DNA of 7,051 bases from NCBI GenBank assembly GCA_031257455.1, contig JAIROQ010000131.1, positions 1 to 7,051 of the forward strand, written 5' to 3'. Under the pieces are notes generated by a model. That model worked only from the letters and a program-made list of their open reading frames with translations. It was not told the DNA's origin and did not search any database. The position numbers and the translations under genes were made by a program. Every line of letters starts with the position of its first letter. Positions within the stretch are counted from its first letter, which is position 1. Shown one piece after another: positions 1 to 6,013 of this stretch. Source of the DNA: Prevotellaceae bacterium. Its GTDB lineage: Bacteria > Bacteroidota > Bacteroidia > Bacteroidales > UBA932.

Positions 1-18
1 TGGTACAAAGCTACAAAA

Positions 19-55
19 GATTTAAAGATTTAAAAATTTAATGATTTAAAGATTT
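19..55. repeat. AT-rich 13-bp direct repeat
   Basis: The 13-mer GATTTAAAGATTT occurs at 19-31 and again at 43-55, with related AT-rich sequence between. It is low complexity, and no function can be assigned. It lies outside the left arm of the large inverted repeat. The rest of 1-173 has no convincing gene; a short minus-strand open frame there is listed separately. Confidence 0.5.
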
Positions 56-219
56 CGACAAGCGCACTCCACAATAGTTGCAGGAATAACGCCGCGTTTT
101 CCTGCGCCATTACACACAGCAAAAACAATTGTATTTTCAGCCGGATTATTTTCTAAAATCCGCGTAATTCGTATAAAAAAAATAAAAAATCGCAAAAAAA
201 TTTGCAGATAAAAAAATAG
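46..219 (-). pseudogene. possible 3' remnant of a coding region (start missing)
   Basis: On the minus strand an open frame runs from a stop near 217-219 to a TAA at 46-48 and has no ATG. The part from about 170 to 49 reads like ordinary protein, including NNPAENTIVFAVCNGAGKRG followed by VIPATIVECACRNL and a stop. The upstream half is poly-T encoded Phe/Ile/Leu and looks non-coding. This may be the tail of a gene truncated when the inverted-repeat arm arrived, or a repeated intergenic sequence that is open by chance. No family is recognised, and confidence is low. Confidence 0.2.
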
Positions 220-562
220 TTATATATTTGCAGCGTAATTATGTTTCTTTGACGTATTGGAATTGATGTATTAAAAATATATCGCTTTAACTTTTATTTT
301 GACCGTTCGAAATCAGGAAAATTTCTACGCAGTTATAAATATAAGTAAAAGCAATCTATCCAGAGTGGATGTGGTTGTTGTACTTATTTACTGCGTGGGT
401 CTTCCTGAACCTCGAATGGTAATAAATATAGTTTCTATTTCCACTCTTGGTTTTAGTGGAGTAAGAAAAATAGCACGGTAAAAGTTGAAGAAAACAAATT
501 TGGCGAAACATTCTGCAACCATTGGCAGCGAACAAAAATTCGTAGCCGGGGGATGTTTTATA
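174..562 (+). repeat. left arm of a long imperfect inverted repeat
   Basis: This segment aligns along its whole length, by eye at roughly three quarters identity, with the reverse complement of 1773-2165. Strongly conserved blocks include 264-299 (one 1-nt indel), 309-325, 364-374 (GAGTGGATGTG), 380-394, 402-415, the block starting at 474 (CACGGTAAAAGTTGAAGAA), and 509-546 (one mismatch). The arm starts with a promoter and contains hairpin potential. A 60-codon open frame at 299-481 is not conserved in the other arm, which has in-frame stops, so the arm is probably not coding. Together the arms frame the cysteine-rich gene at 752-1639. Confidence 0.85.
201..230 (+). promoter_or_regulatory. 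Bacteroidota-type promoter at the outer end of the left arm
   Basis: A -33 element TTTG (201-204) and a -7 element TATATTTG (223-230) are separated by 18 nt, matching the Bacteroidota primary sigma consensus TTTG-N19-TAnnTTTG. The -33 box forms the right half of a small palindrome, GCAAA-N4-TTTGC (192-205). The homologous sequence in the opposite arm has the same elements. The promoter points toward the cysteine-rich gene about 520 nt downstream. It could drive a non-coding RNA, a long leader, or both. Confidence 0.65.
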
Positions 563-600
563 AAAGAAAGTTTGTGTTTGAAAACAACCCTGTTGCTACA
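231..600 (+). ncRNA. candidate structured transcript from the left arm
   Basis: Sequence downstream of the arm promoter is conserved in the opposite arm without a conserved reading frame, and has pairing potential. Bases 362-369 pair with 440-447, with two further pairs beyond a bulge; the opposite arm keeps this helix as 11 bp with one G-U. The segment 524-532 pairs with 539-547 around a CAAAAA loop with one mismatch. A further hairpin closes at 542-546/595-599 and 550-559/581-590, but only in the left copy. Whether this is an independent small RNA, an mRNA leader or a DNA structure is inference. No known RNA family is recognised. Confidence 0.35.
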
Positions 601-620
601 AAAATAAATAGAAAATAAAC

Positions 621-721
621 CTCAGCGTCCCTCAGCGTGTCCTCATAAAAACTCAGCGTAACAAAACGTAACAAAAAAGGTTACGCTGAGGAACACTGAG
701 GACACGCTGAGAACCGCTGAG
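621..721. repeat. large CTCAGCG palindrome upstream of the cysteine-rich gene
   Basis: Three nested perfect stems are visible: 621-627 with 715-721 (CTCAGCG), 631-645 with 697-711 (CTCAGCGTGTCCTCA), and 652-662 with 680-690 (CTCAGCGTAAC). Loop 663-679 is A-rich. The motif CTCAGCG occurs three times on the left side and its complement three times on the right. Either strand could form a long hairpin. It ends 30 nt before the start codon at 752. It could be a dispersed intergenic palindrome, a transcript-end structure for the upstream RNA, or a cruciform. Confidence 0.8.
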
Positions 722-751
722 AAAAATTAACAGTTAATAAACAAGAAAATT

Positions 752-1639
752 ATGAAAAAACTTCTCTTTCTTTTTGCTTTGCTTGCAAGCATAACAGCAA
801 GGGCAACGGTAACCGTTACGCCGCTGAACGTAAACTACGGCACAAAAACCATAATCTTTCGCGTGGCATGGACGGGAACTGCTGCCAACAACCGCGTGTG
901 GGTATGGGTGGACTTGTGCCCAGTTGCCGGCACTTCGCCCGGCACATTTGCCCAAGCCGTTATCAGCGAGGCTGCGGCTGCCGCCGGCAACATTGACGCG
1001 GCTTCGCTTAACGGACGCGGCTTTTATGTAACCGCCAATCCTTCGACGGTAACCGCCACGTTGAGCAACGCCACCGGCCAGTTCAACTGGTGCGCCTACG
1101 GCAGCGATTACCCGCCGAATGCGATAGATAACAGTAGCGGCGGTTATGCGCTGAGAGGCTCGCCTCCGTTTATTGTTACGACTTCCGCCGGAACAACGGC
1201 AGTGAATACCACCACTTATTCCGGCGGCACAATTACCGCTCTCACCGACGCTACCGGCTGCCCGGGCGTATTGTGCGGCAAGAACGGCGAATCCGCCGGA
1301 TTGCTGGGCTGTTGCGTGACAGGTTCGTCCAATTGCAGCGGCACCTGCAAATCAACAGGAACTTATACCACAAATGATGGTGCATGCACTGGGGCTTGCA
1401 ATACTGCTTATATTCAACTGCGTAACCAGTGCGGTCAGGTCGTGAATGCAAGTTATGGTACTTACAACAAATCAACGTGTTCTGCCGCATGCGGAGCCCA
1501 ACCCGCCATTTGCCCCGGGACCCATGTCACGGTCGCAAATACCGCGACCTGCAGAACCCGGTGCACAAATGGCGGCTACAAGTACTACCACGCGCTGACT
1601 CAAACGAACGGTACTGTGAGCTGCAACTGCTGCAACTAA
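752..1639 (+). CDS. secreted cysteine-rich protein, function unknown
   Basis: This is a 295-residue protein of no recognised function. Residues 1-18 are a clear Sec signal peptide (MKK, then a Leu/Phe/Ala core, cleavage likely after ARA-18). There is no lipobox, so the mature protein should be secreted or periplasmic. Residues 19-145 look like a beta-rich domain (FRVAW, NRVWVWVDLCP, GRGFYVTANPSTVTATLSNA, FNWCAYGSDYPPNA) with only two cysteines (56, 114). The C-terminal part, about 167-295, holds 17 cysteines, many as CxxxC or adjacent pairs and ending CNCC, with Thr/Ser/Gly/Asn-rich linkers. This suggests a disulfide-knitted exported repeat region. The N-terminal half resembles what I recall of proteins from uncultured Bacteroidales, but that is memory, not a search. 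The ATG at 752 is chosen because the signal peptide begins there. The gene is GC-richer than its AT-rich surroundings and sits between inverted repeats. Confidence 0.85.
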   Translation: MKKLLFLFALLASITARATVTVTPLNVNYGTKTIIFRVAWTGTAANNRVWVWVDLCPVAGTSPGTFAQAVISEAAAAAGNIDAASLNGRGFYVTANPSTVTATLSNATGQFNWCAYGSDYPPNAIDNSSGGYALRGSPPFIVTTSAGTTAVNTTTYSGGTITALTDATGCPGVLCGKNGESAGLLGCCVTGSSNCSGTCKSTGTYTTNDGACTGACNTAYIQLRNQCGQVVNASYGTYNKSTCSAACGAQPAICPGTHVTVANTATCRTRCTNGGYKYYHALTQTNGTVSCNCCN

Positions 1640-1690
1640 AAATATTACACGAGATGTAAAAATTATCATACAATAACTGACTAAACAATG

Positions 1691-1752
1691 GCGTTTTTTA
1701 CTAAACGCTACCCTCGTTGCACCTTGTCCCCGTTAGGCTTTCATCGTGCAAC
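1691..1752. other. hairpins downstream of the cysteine-rich gene
   Basis: Two small inverted repeats follow the gene: GCGTTT (1691-1696) with AAACGC (1703-1708), and GTTGCAC (1716-1722) with GTGCAAC (1746-1752). Neither is followed by a T-run on the plus strand, so they are not convincing intrinsic terminators. They might still end or stabilise converging transcripts between the gene and the right arm. The rest of 1640-1772 holds nothing else I can name. Confidence 0.35.
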
Positions 1753-1779
1753 CCTGAAAAATGAATAAACCAATAAACA

Positions 1780-2110
1780 ACCCCTTGCTACGAATTTTTG
1801 TTCGCTGCCAATGATTGCAGAATGTTAGTTCTGCAATGTATTTCTTCAACTTTTACCGTGATTTTTCCATTATTCCATTAAAAAGCCAAAAGTGGAGTAG
1901 GTGCTGTATTTATGGTCACTCGAGGTTCAGGAAAACCCAATCAGTAAATAAGTACAGCAACCCACATCCACTCTTGGTGCGGTTGCTTTCACTTATTATT
2001 CATACTGATTTGAAATTTTCCTGATTTCGGGTGACCCGCAGAATAAAAGTTAAAGCGATATATTTTTTAATACATCAATTTCAAAATGTCAAAGAAGCAT
2101 AATAACGGCG
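1780..2110 (-). ncRNA. candidate structured transcript from the right arm
   Basis: This is the minus-strand counterpart of the left-arm candidate. Its helix pairs 1967-1977 with 1886-1896 (11 bp in the minus-strand RNA, one G-U), at the same place as the helix in the left arm. If transcription read on past the arm it would run antisense to the 3' end of the cysteine-rich gene. No coding frame is shared by the two arms. It is called only because a matched promoter and helix are kept in both copies. Confidence 0.3.
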
Positions 2111-2141
2111 CAAATATAAAACAATATTTTTTAATTGCAAA
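2111..2141 (-). promoter_or_regulatory. Bacteroidota-type promoter at the outer end of the right arm
   Basis: On the minus strand TTTG (2138-2141) is followed after 19 nt by TATATTTG (2111-2118), an exact fit to TTTG-N19-TAnnTTTG. It occupies the place homologous to the left-arm promoter and points inward, toward the 3' end of the cysteine-rich gene. Confidence 0.65.
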
Positions 2142-2160
2142 TACTTTTTGCAATTTTTTA
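2133..2160 (+). terminator. AT-rich hairpin with T tail overlapping the right-arm promoter
   Basis: A 9-bp perfect stem AATTGCAAA (2133-2141) and TTTGCAATT (2147-2155) has a 5-nt loop and is followed by a T-run on the plus strand. It could act as a weak intrinsic terminator for plus-strand transcription leaving the cassette. The same palindrome overlaps the minus-strand -33 box, so an operator is an alternative reading. The stem is AT-rich and thus weak. Confidence 0.35.
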
Positions 2161-2178
2161 TTTTGGCGGCAGGTAATT

Positions 2179-2757
2179 TTATATATTTTCTGTGGAAACG
2201 TTTTCCTGCGTGGTGATTTTTGGTTTTCCCGCTTCCGAAAAAATAAAGAAGTAGTAAATGCCTATTAACAATAAAGCAATACCCAGCAAGCGTACCGCCC
2301 AATCGGTAATAAATGCCGGGAAAGCCAACAGGATAACCGCTATCAGCAACGTTAATAAGCCGACCAATATAAACCAGGCCCCCTCAATCATTCCGAACGA
2401 TTTCAGGGTAATGGCAGCGCCGATGATTTGCACGCTGCGTATTAACATCCAAAGGCCGGCGCTCACTGCCAACAACGTTTTGAGAAGATTGGGGAACACC
2501 AGTAAACAAATGCCTAATACAACAAGGGCGATGGCGGCGGCGATTAAATACCACAGCCTTTTTTCTGTGGTTTTTTGTTGCTGGATGTACGACCAAACCG
2601 CCGAAATGCCTATAATGAAAAAGGCGATAGCAATGATTATACTCAGCACATCCGTTAGTGTATCGGGAAACAGGATGAATATTATCCCCAAGAAACTAAA
2701 CACTAATCCCTGTACGAACAAATTGTTTTTTCCGGTTGATTTTACTGCTGTGGCCAT
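2179..2757 (-). CDS. HdeD/DUF308-family membrane protein
   Basis: This 192-residue integral inner-membrane protein has about six hydrophobic helices, arranged as three pairs with short polar turns, for example LFVQGLVFSFLGIIFILFP (13-31) and helices near 38-57, 68-89, 93-112, 120-145 and 150-172. The recurring pattern of helix, FP, then a short turn, and the length, fit the DUF308/HdeD family. In Escherichia coli HdeD is linked to acid resistance, but the molecular role of the family is poorly known and no substrate can be inferred here. The N-terminus (MATAVKSTGKNN) is polar and basic; the C-terminal 20 residues are hydrophilic. It is divergent from the Fur-operon with 137 nt between start codons, so shared regulation is possible. 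It stops 14 nt from the inverted-repeat arm, with no clear terminator of its own. Confidence 0.85.
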   Translation of the reverse strand: MATAVKSTGKNNLFVQGLVFSFLGIIFILFPDTLTDVLSIIIAIAFFIIGISAVWSYIQQQKTTEKRLWYLIAAAIALVVLGICLLVFPNLLKTLLAVSAGLWMLIRSVQIIGAAITLKSFGMIEGAWFILVGLLTLLIAVILLAFPAFITDWAVRLLGIALLLIGIYYFFIFSEAGKPKITTQENVSTENI

Positions 2758-2833
2758 TGGTTTTCTATTTTTTAATTATGTAAAATTAGCCATTTTTTTT
2801 AATATGATGTGTTATCCGTAAAAAAAAATTATA

Positions 2834-2880
2834 GTAACATTGTGGCAATATCAAATTATTATTGTAACTTTGTGGCATTA
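2834..2880 (+). promoter_or_regulatory. promoter and direct-repeat operator candidate of the Fur operon
   Basis: A TAACTTTG box (2865-2872) fits the -7 consensus TAnnTTTG and lies 22 nt before the start codon. A TTG at 2840-2842 could serve as a slightly distant -33. Both lie inside two copies of a 17-bp direct repeat, GTAACATTGTGGCAATA (2834-2850) and GTAACTTTGTGGCATTA (2864-2880), 15/17 identical and exactly 30 bp apart. Each copy is a weak dyad (GTAAC...GTGGC). Placement over the promoter suggests binding by the adjacent Fur-family protein, which would give autorepression; this is inference. Confidence 0.5.
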
Positions 2881-2894
2881 GTAAAATCATTTTT

Positions 2895-3326
2895 ATGGAA
2901 AAACAGAAAAGAAATACCAAAACCAAGCAAATGGTCATGGATATATTGTCAAATGAGCCGGCGGCGGCGCGTTGCCAAAGCGACATTGTGCAACAACTGG
3001 ACGGGAAAATAGACAGGGTTACGGTGTACCGCATCCTGCAAGGCTTTTGCGATGACGGGCTGGTGCACAAAGTAGCGGACGACAGCGGAAAAACCTACTA
3101 TGCCTTGTGCCGCAACTGTACCACCGAACATCATGATGACGACCATTTGCATTTCCGTTGCATTTCCTGCGAAACAGTTTCGTGTATCGAAGCCACGCAG
3201 CAAATTCTGCGGCTTCCGCGCGGTTACCGGATGTCCGGTATTTCCTGTTTTATCTCCGGTTATTGTCCCAATTGCCGGCCCCCGGCGAAGAACAGGCGTT
3301 TGAAAACACATTCACGAAAAAGTTAA
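2895..3326 (+). CDS. Fur-family metal-responsive transcriptional regulator
   Basis: This 143-residue repressor belongs to the Fur/Zur/PerR superfamily. Residues 10-65 form the winged-helix DNA-binding domain, with the typical DIVQQLDGKIDRVTVYRILQ recognition region (30-49) followed by FCDDGLVHKV. The dimerisation/metal domain has a His/Asp cluster HHDDDHLHF (79-87). It also has the paired CxxC motifs CISC (89-92) and CPNC (124-127) that bind structural zinc in this family, plus an extra CRNC (72-75). The end is a basic tail (KNRRLKTHSRKS). It is first in an operon with a TonB receptor and a His-rich lipoprotein, so it probably controls metal uptake and its own synthesis through the repeats at 2834-2880. 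The sequence alone does not separate Zur from Fur or PerR; the His-rich partner proteins favour zinc. Confidence 0.9.
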   Translation: MEKQKRNTKTKQMVMDILSNEPAAARCQSDIVQQLDGKIDRVTVYRILQGFCDDGLVHKVADDSGKTYYALCRNCTTEHHDDDHLHFRCISCETVSCIEATQQILRLPRGYRMSGISCFISGYCPNCRPPAKNRRLKTHSRKS

Positions 3327-3350
3327 ATTTATTCCGGCCGGCAAAATTTT

Positions 3351-5477
3351 ATGAGGTCATTTTTAAGCATCATTTCATACGTGTGCTGGGGCGCGGCGGC
3401 AGGCTATGCGCAGGAAGCCGACAGCGTCCGGCAAACGATAAATCTGGACGAAGTAACCGTTACGGGAAATACGGCGGCGGCAAAGCAACAACGGCAACCG
3501 CTCGCCATTCTTCGCATGGAAAAAGGATATATGCAGGAAAACAGAAGCAACAGTTTGATGAATACATTGGAAAAACTTCCCGGTATCCACGCGTTTCAAG
3601 TGGGGCAGGGGTTTTCCAAGCCGGTCATTCGCGGGTTAGGATTTAACCGTTTGGTGGTGGCGGAAAACGGCATCAAACAACAGGAACAGCAGTGGGGCGC
3701 CGACCACGGACTGGAAATCGACCAGTATGCCGTTGAACAGGTGGACATCGTGAAAGGGCCGGCGTCCCTGCAATATGGCTCTGACGCTATGGCCGGCGTG
3801 GTGATTATTCGTTCGCACGAATGGCAGCCCGAAGACGGACTCTCGGGCGCTTTGCTGCTCAACGGCAACAGCAATAACCGGCTTTTCGGCGGTTCGGGCA
3901 ATATTTATTTTCAAAAGGAAAATAAATTTGTGCAGGCGCGGGCTACCTACCAGAATTTTGAGAGCTATCGCGTGCCGGCAGAAACATTTATTTATAACGG
4001 ATACCAATATCCTCTTCATCACGGCGTGCTGAAAAATACGGCGGGAAGGGAAGTTGATGCGGCATTGCAGGCGGGTTGGCGTAATGCCGGATATGCCGCT
4101 ACGCTGCATGCAAATAACGTACATTCCAAAGACGGGTTTTTCGCCGGCGCCAGCGGGTTGCCGTTCCTTGTGAATATGGACGACGAGGGACATTACCGCG
4201 CCATTGGTTTACCTTACCACGAGGGTAATCATTTCAAGATTGTTTTCAACCAGATTTTTTATCTCCACAGCCGCCACCAACTCACGGTGGACGCGGGTTA
4301 CCAATATAACCTCCGGCAAGAATATTCAGCGCCGCATACGCACGGGTTTGGGGCAATGCCCGAAGGAAACCTCGAGCTGGAATTGCGTTTACAAACCGCC
4401 GGTTTGAATGCCGTATGGGAATACCGGAATGCATCAAACAATACGTTGCAGGCGGGCATTAATGCGGAATACCAGCACAACCGGGTAGGCGGTTACCTGT
4501 TCCTGTTGCCGGAATTTGAACAACAAACGGCAGGCATTTTTGTGATTGACCGCTTCCATTTTTCCGGCGCATTGACAGGCGCAGCCGGCGTGCGCTATGA
4601 TTACGGAAGCATACATATTCACCGGTACGAGGGTTTTTTCCGCGTTTCCGAAATGCGGAAGCCGGCGGGCGACATCAGTTTCATGGCGGGACTGGCCTAT
4701 CAACCGGACAGGCAGTGGACGTTAAAAGCCAATATCGGCAAGAGTTTCCGCATGCCCATTGCGAACGAATATGCGTCAAACGGTATTTCGCATGTGATGC
4801 TTCGCTATGAAGTCGGCGACAGCTCGCTCCATGCCGAAACGGCGTATCAAACGGATGTACATGCCGCGTTTGAACAGACATGGAGCAATAGTTTTATACA
4901 CCGGGCAACGGCGGCGGCGAGCGTATTCGGCAATTATTTTCCCAACTTTATTTTCCTGCATCCCACCGGCGAATTTTCACCGCTGCCCGAAGCAGGGCAA
5001 ATTTACCGGTATGTCCAGTCGCGGGCTTTCCGCGCCGGCGGCGAGCTGGAGGCGCAAGTGGAGTTTGCAAAAATCTTCCGGCTGGCTGCAGCCGCAGAAT
5101 ATGTGCTGGCCACCGACCTGAAAAGCGGTTTCCCGATTGCCTTTACGCCGCCGTTGAATATTACCGGCGAACTGAGCGTGCGGTGGAAACAACTGGGATT
5201 ATTCACGAATAACCGGTTGGCGGTAACTTACCGCTATGCCGCCGCCCAAAACCGTGTGGCGCGCAATGAAGCCGCTACACCGGACTATCATTTGTTCGAC
5301 CTGTCGCTGGCCGCCGGCATTCCGGCAGGGCGGGGAACGAACGTGCAACTTGTGCTGCAGGTGCAAAACCTGTTCAATACGGCTTACTACAAGCATCTCA
5401 GCTTCTATCGCCGGTTGGATTTGCCTGAAATAGGCCGCAATTTTTTAATAACCTTACAAATTTCATTTAATAACTAA
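3351..5477 (+). CDS. TonB-dependent outer-membrane receptor, probable metal uptake
   Basis: This 708-residue protein is of usual length for a TonB-dependent receptor. A short signal peptide (1-20, ending GYA) precedes LDEVTVTG (32-39), the usual N-terminal TonB-interaction region in Bacteroidota. The plug domain (about 48-160) has NTLEKLPGI, VIRGLGFNRL and the hallmark GPASLQYGSDAMAG (136-149). The rest is a 22-strand-type beta barrel, with LFNTAYYKHLSFYRRLDLPEIGRNF near the end as in the last barrel strands. No N-terminal carboxypeptidase-like domain is present, so it is not SusC-like. Extracellular candidates rich in His include LHHG (222-225), HTHG (329-332) and HIH (422-424), which suggests a transition metal, as in zinc receptors of the ZnuD type, though a chelate is possible. 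It starts 24 nt after the Fur gene and is followed after 16 nt by the lipoprotein. Substrate is inference. Confidence 0.92.
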   Translation: MRSFLSIISYVCWGAAAGYAQEADSVRQTINLDEVTVTGNTAAAKQQRQPLAILRMEKGYMQENRSNSLMNTLEKLPGIHAFQVGQGFSKPVIRGLGFNRLVVAENGIKQQEQQWGADHGLEIDQYAVEQVDIVKGPASLQYGSDAMAGVVIIRSHEWQPEDGLSGALLLNGNSNNRLFGGSGNIYFQKENKFVQARATYQNFESYRVPAETFIYNGYQYPLHHGVLKNTAGREVDAALQAGWRNAGYAATLHANNVHSKDGFFAGASGLPFLVNMDDEGHYRAIGLPYHEGNHFKIVFNQIFYLHSRHQLTVDAGYQYNLRQEYSAPHTHGFGAMPEGNLELELRLQTAGLNAVWEYRNASNNTLQAGINAEYQHNRVGGYLFLLPEFEQQTAGIFVIDRFHFSGALTGAAGVRYDYGSIHIHRYEGFFRVSEMRKPAGDISFMAGLAYQPDRQWTLKANIGKSFRMPIANEYASNGISHVMLRYEVGDSSLHAETAYQTDVHAAFEQTWSNSFIHRATAAASVFGNYFPNFIFLHPTGEFSPLPEAGQIYRYVQSRAFRAGGELEAQVEFAKIFRLAAAAEYVLATDLKSGFPIAFTPPLNITGELSVRWKQLGLFTNNRLAVTYRYAAAQNRVARNEAATPDYHLFDLSLAAGIPAGRGTNVQLVLQVQNLFNTAYYKHLSFYRRLDLPEIGRNFLITLQISFNN

Positions 5478-5493
5478 TTAAAAAAAACACATC

Positions 5494-5973
5494 ATGAAAA
5501 AAATTTTCTTACTTGCCATCATCCTGTTGATGGGACTTGCTTTCAGCAATTGCAAACACGATGAAACCGACGGGCCTGTAATTACCCTGGAAGAGCCGGA
5601 AGAAGGGCAGCCGTTTACTGCTGGCAGCAAACACGGCGTGCACATGGAGTTTGACCTTGAAGACGAATCGGGGCTGAACCAGTACAAAATTGACATTCAC
5701 TACGGCGGCGATCACACGCATTCACTGTCGTTGCAGGCGCAGCCGCTGTCGGAGCTGTCACGCGCCCAATGGAGCTACCAAAAAACGTATGACGATGCAA
5801 AAGGATTGAAAAACCACCATGTCCATGTGCACAGCGATTCTATTCCCGAAAATGCCACGCTGGGCGAATATCACCTGGGCATTGCCGCTACAGACGTGCA
5901 TGGAAACGAAACAACGGTTTACCAGAAGTTTGAAATAGTGGATTACGAGGTGGAAGACGAGGACGAGGATTAA
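5494..5973 (+). CDS. His-rich surface lipoprotein, DUF4625-like
   Basis: This is a 159-residue lipoprotein. Residues 1-19 are a signal peptide ending LAFSN before Cys-20, the likely lipidated residue. Acidic residues soon after it (CKHDETD) resemble the signals that send Bacteroidota lipoproteins to the cell surface. The remaining domain looks like a small beta sandwich and fits what I recall of DUF4625 (GPVITLEEPEEG, HGVHMEFDLEDESGLNQYKI, then histidine motifs). Putative metal ligands are dense: HYGGDHTHS (69-77), HHVHVHSDS (108-116) and EYHLG (125-129). The tail is strongly acidic (YEVEDEDED). Sixteen nt separate it from the receptor, so they are almost surely co-transcribed. It may capture metal for the receptor. 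The histidine motifs are seen, the family assignment is from memory, and the role is inferred. Confidence 0.8.
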   Translation: MKKIFLLAIILLMGLAFSNCKHDETDGPVITLEEPEEGQPFTAGSKHGVHMEFDLEDESGLNQYKIDIHYGGDHTHSLSLQAQPLSELSRAQWSYQKTYDDAKGLKNHHVHVHSDSIPENATLGEYHLGIAATDVHGNETTVYQKFEIVDYEVEDEDED

Positions 5974-6013
5974 ATCTATAGTCGTAAGTCGCGGCAACTT
6001 TCAATTTTCAACT

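Larger units (their letters stand above)
1773..2165 (-). repeat. right arm of the long imperfect inverted repeat
   Basis: Read on the minus strand, this segment repeats 174-562 in order: promoter, the ATTGATGTATTAAAAA block, the CGAAATCAGGAAAATTTC block, GAGTGGATGTGG, TGTACTTATTTACTG, TTCCTGAACCTCGA, CACGGTAAAAGTTGAAGAA and the closing GCAGCGAACAAAAATTCG hairpin block. Divergence is spread through the arm with several small indels, so the two copies are not recent. The outer boundary is 14 nt from the stop codon of the HdeD-like gene. Confidence 0.85.

Noticed and set aside
299..481. Plus-strand 60-codon open frame inside the left arm
   Set aside because: The homologous right arm has in-frame stops and indels here while the nucleotides are conserved, so the frame is not under coding selection.
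752..1639. Variable gene of a diversity-generating retroelement
   Set aside because: No reverse transcriptase and no template repeat copy of the 3' end of the gene is present in the window.
174..2165. Composite transposon or insertion sequence bounded by the long inverted repeats
   Set aside because: No transposase or recombinase lies between the arms, the arms contain promoters rather than short terminal repeats, and no target duplication was seen at the outer edges.
2258..2821. 187-codon plus-strand open frame
   Set aside because: It lies antisense to the HdeD-like membrane gene, which has a coherent multi-helix protein; the plus-strand product has no recognisable domain or signal.
3158..3646. 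162-codon plus-strand open frame bridging the Fur and receptor genes
   Set aside because: It overlaps the conserved C-terminus of the regulator and the plug of the receptor in another frame and has no domain of its own.
3636..4193. 185-codon minus-strand open frame
   Set aside because: It is antisense to the TonB receptor, whose plug motifs lie in the same interval; it is a shadow of GC-rich codons.
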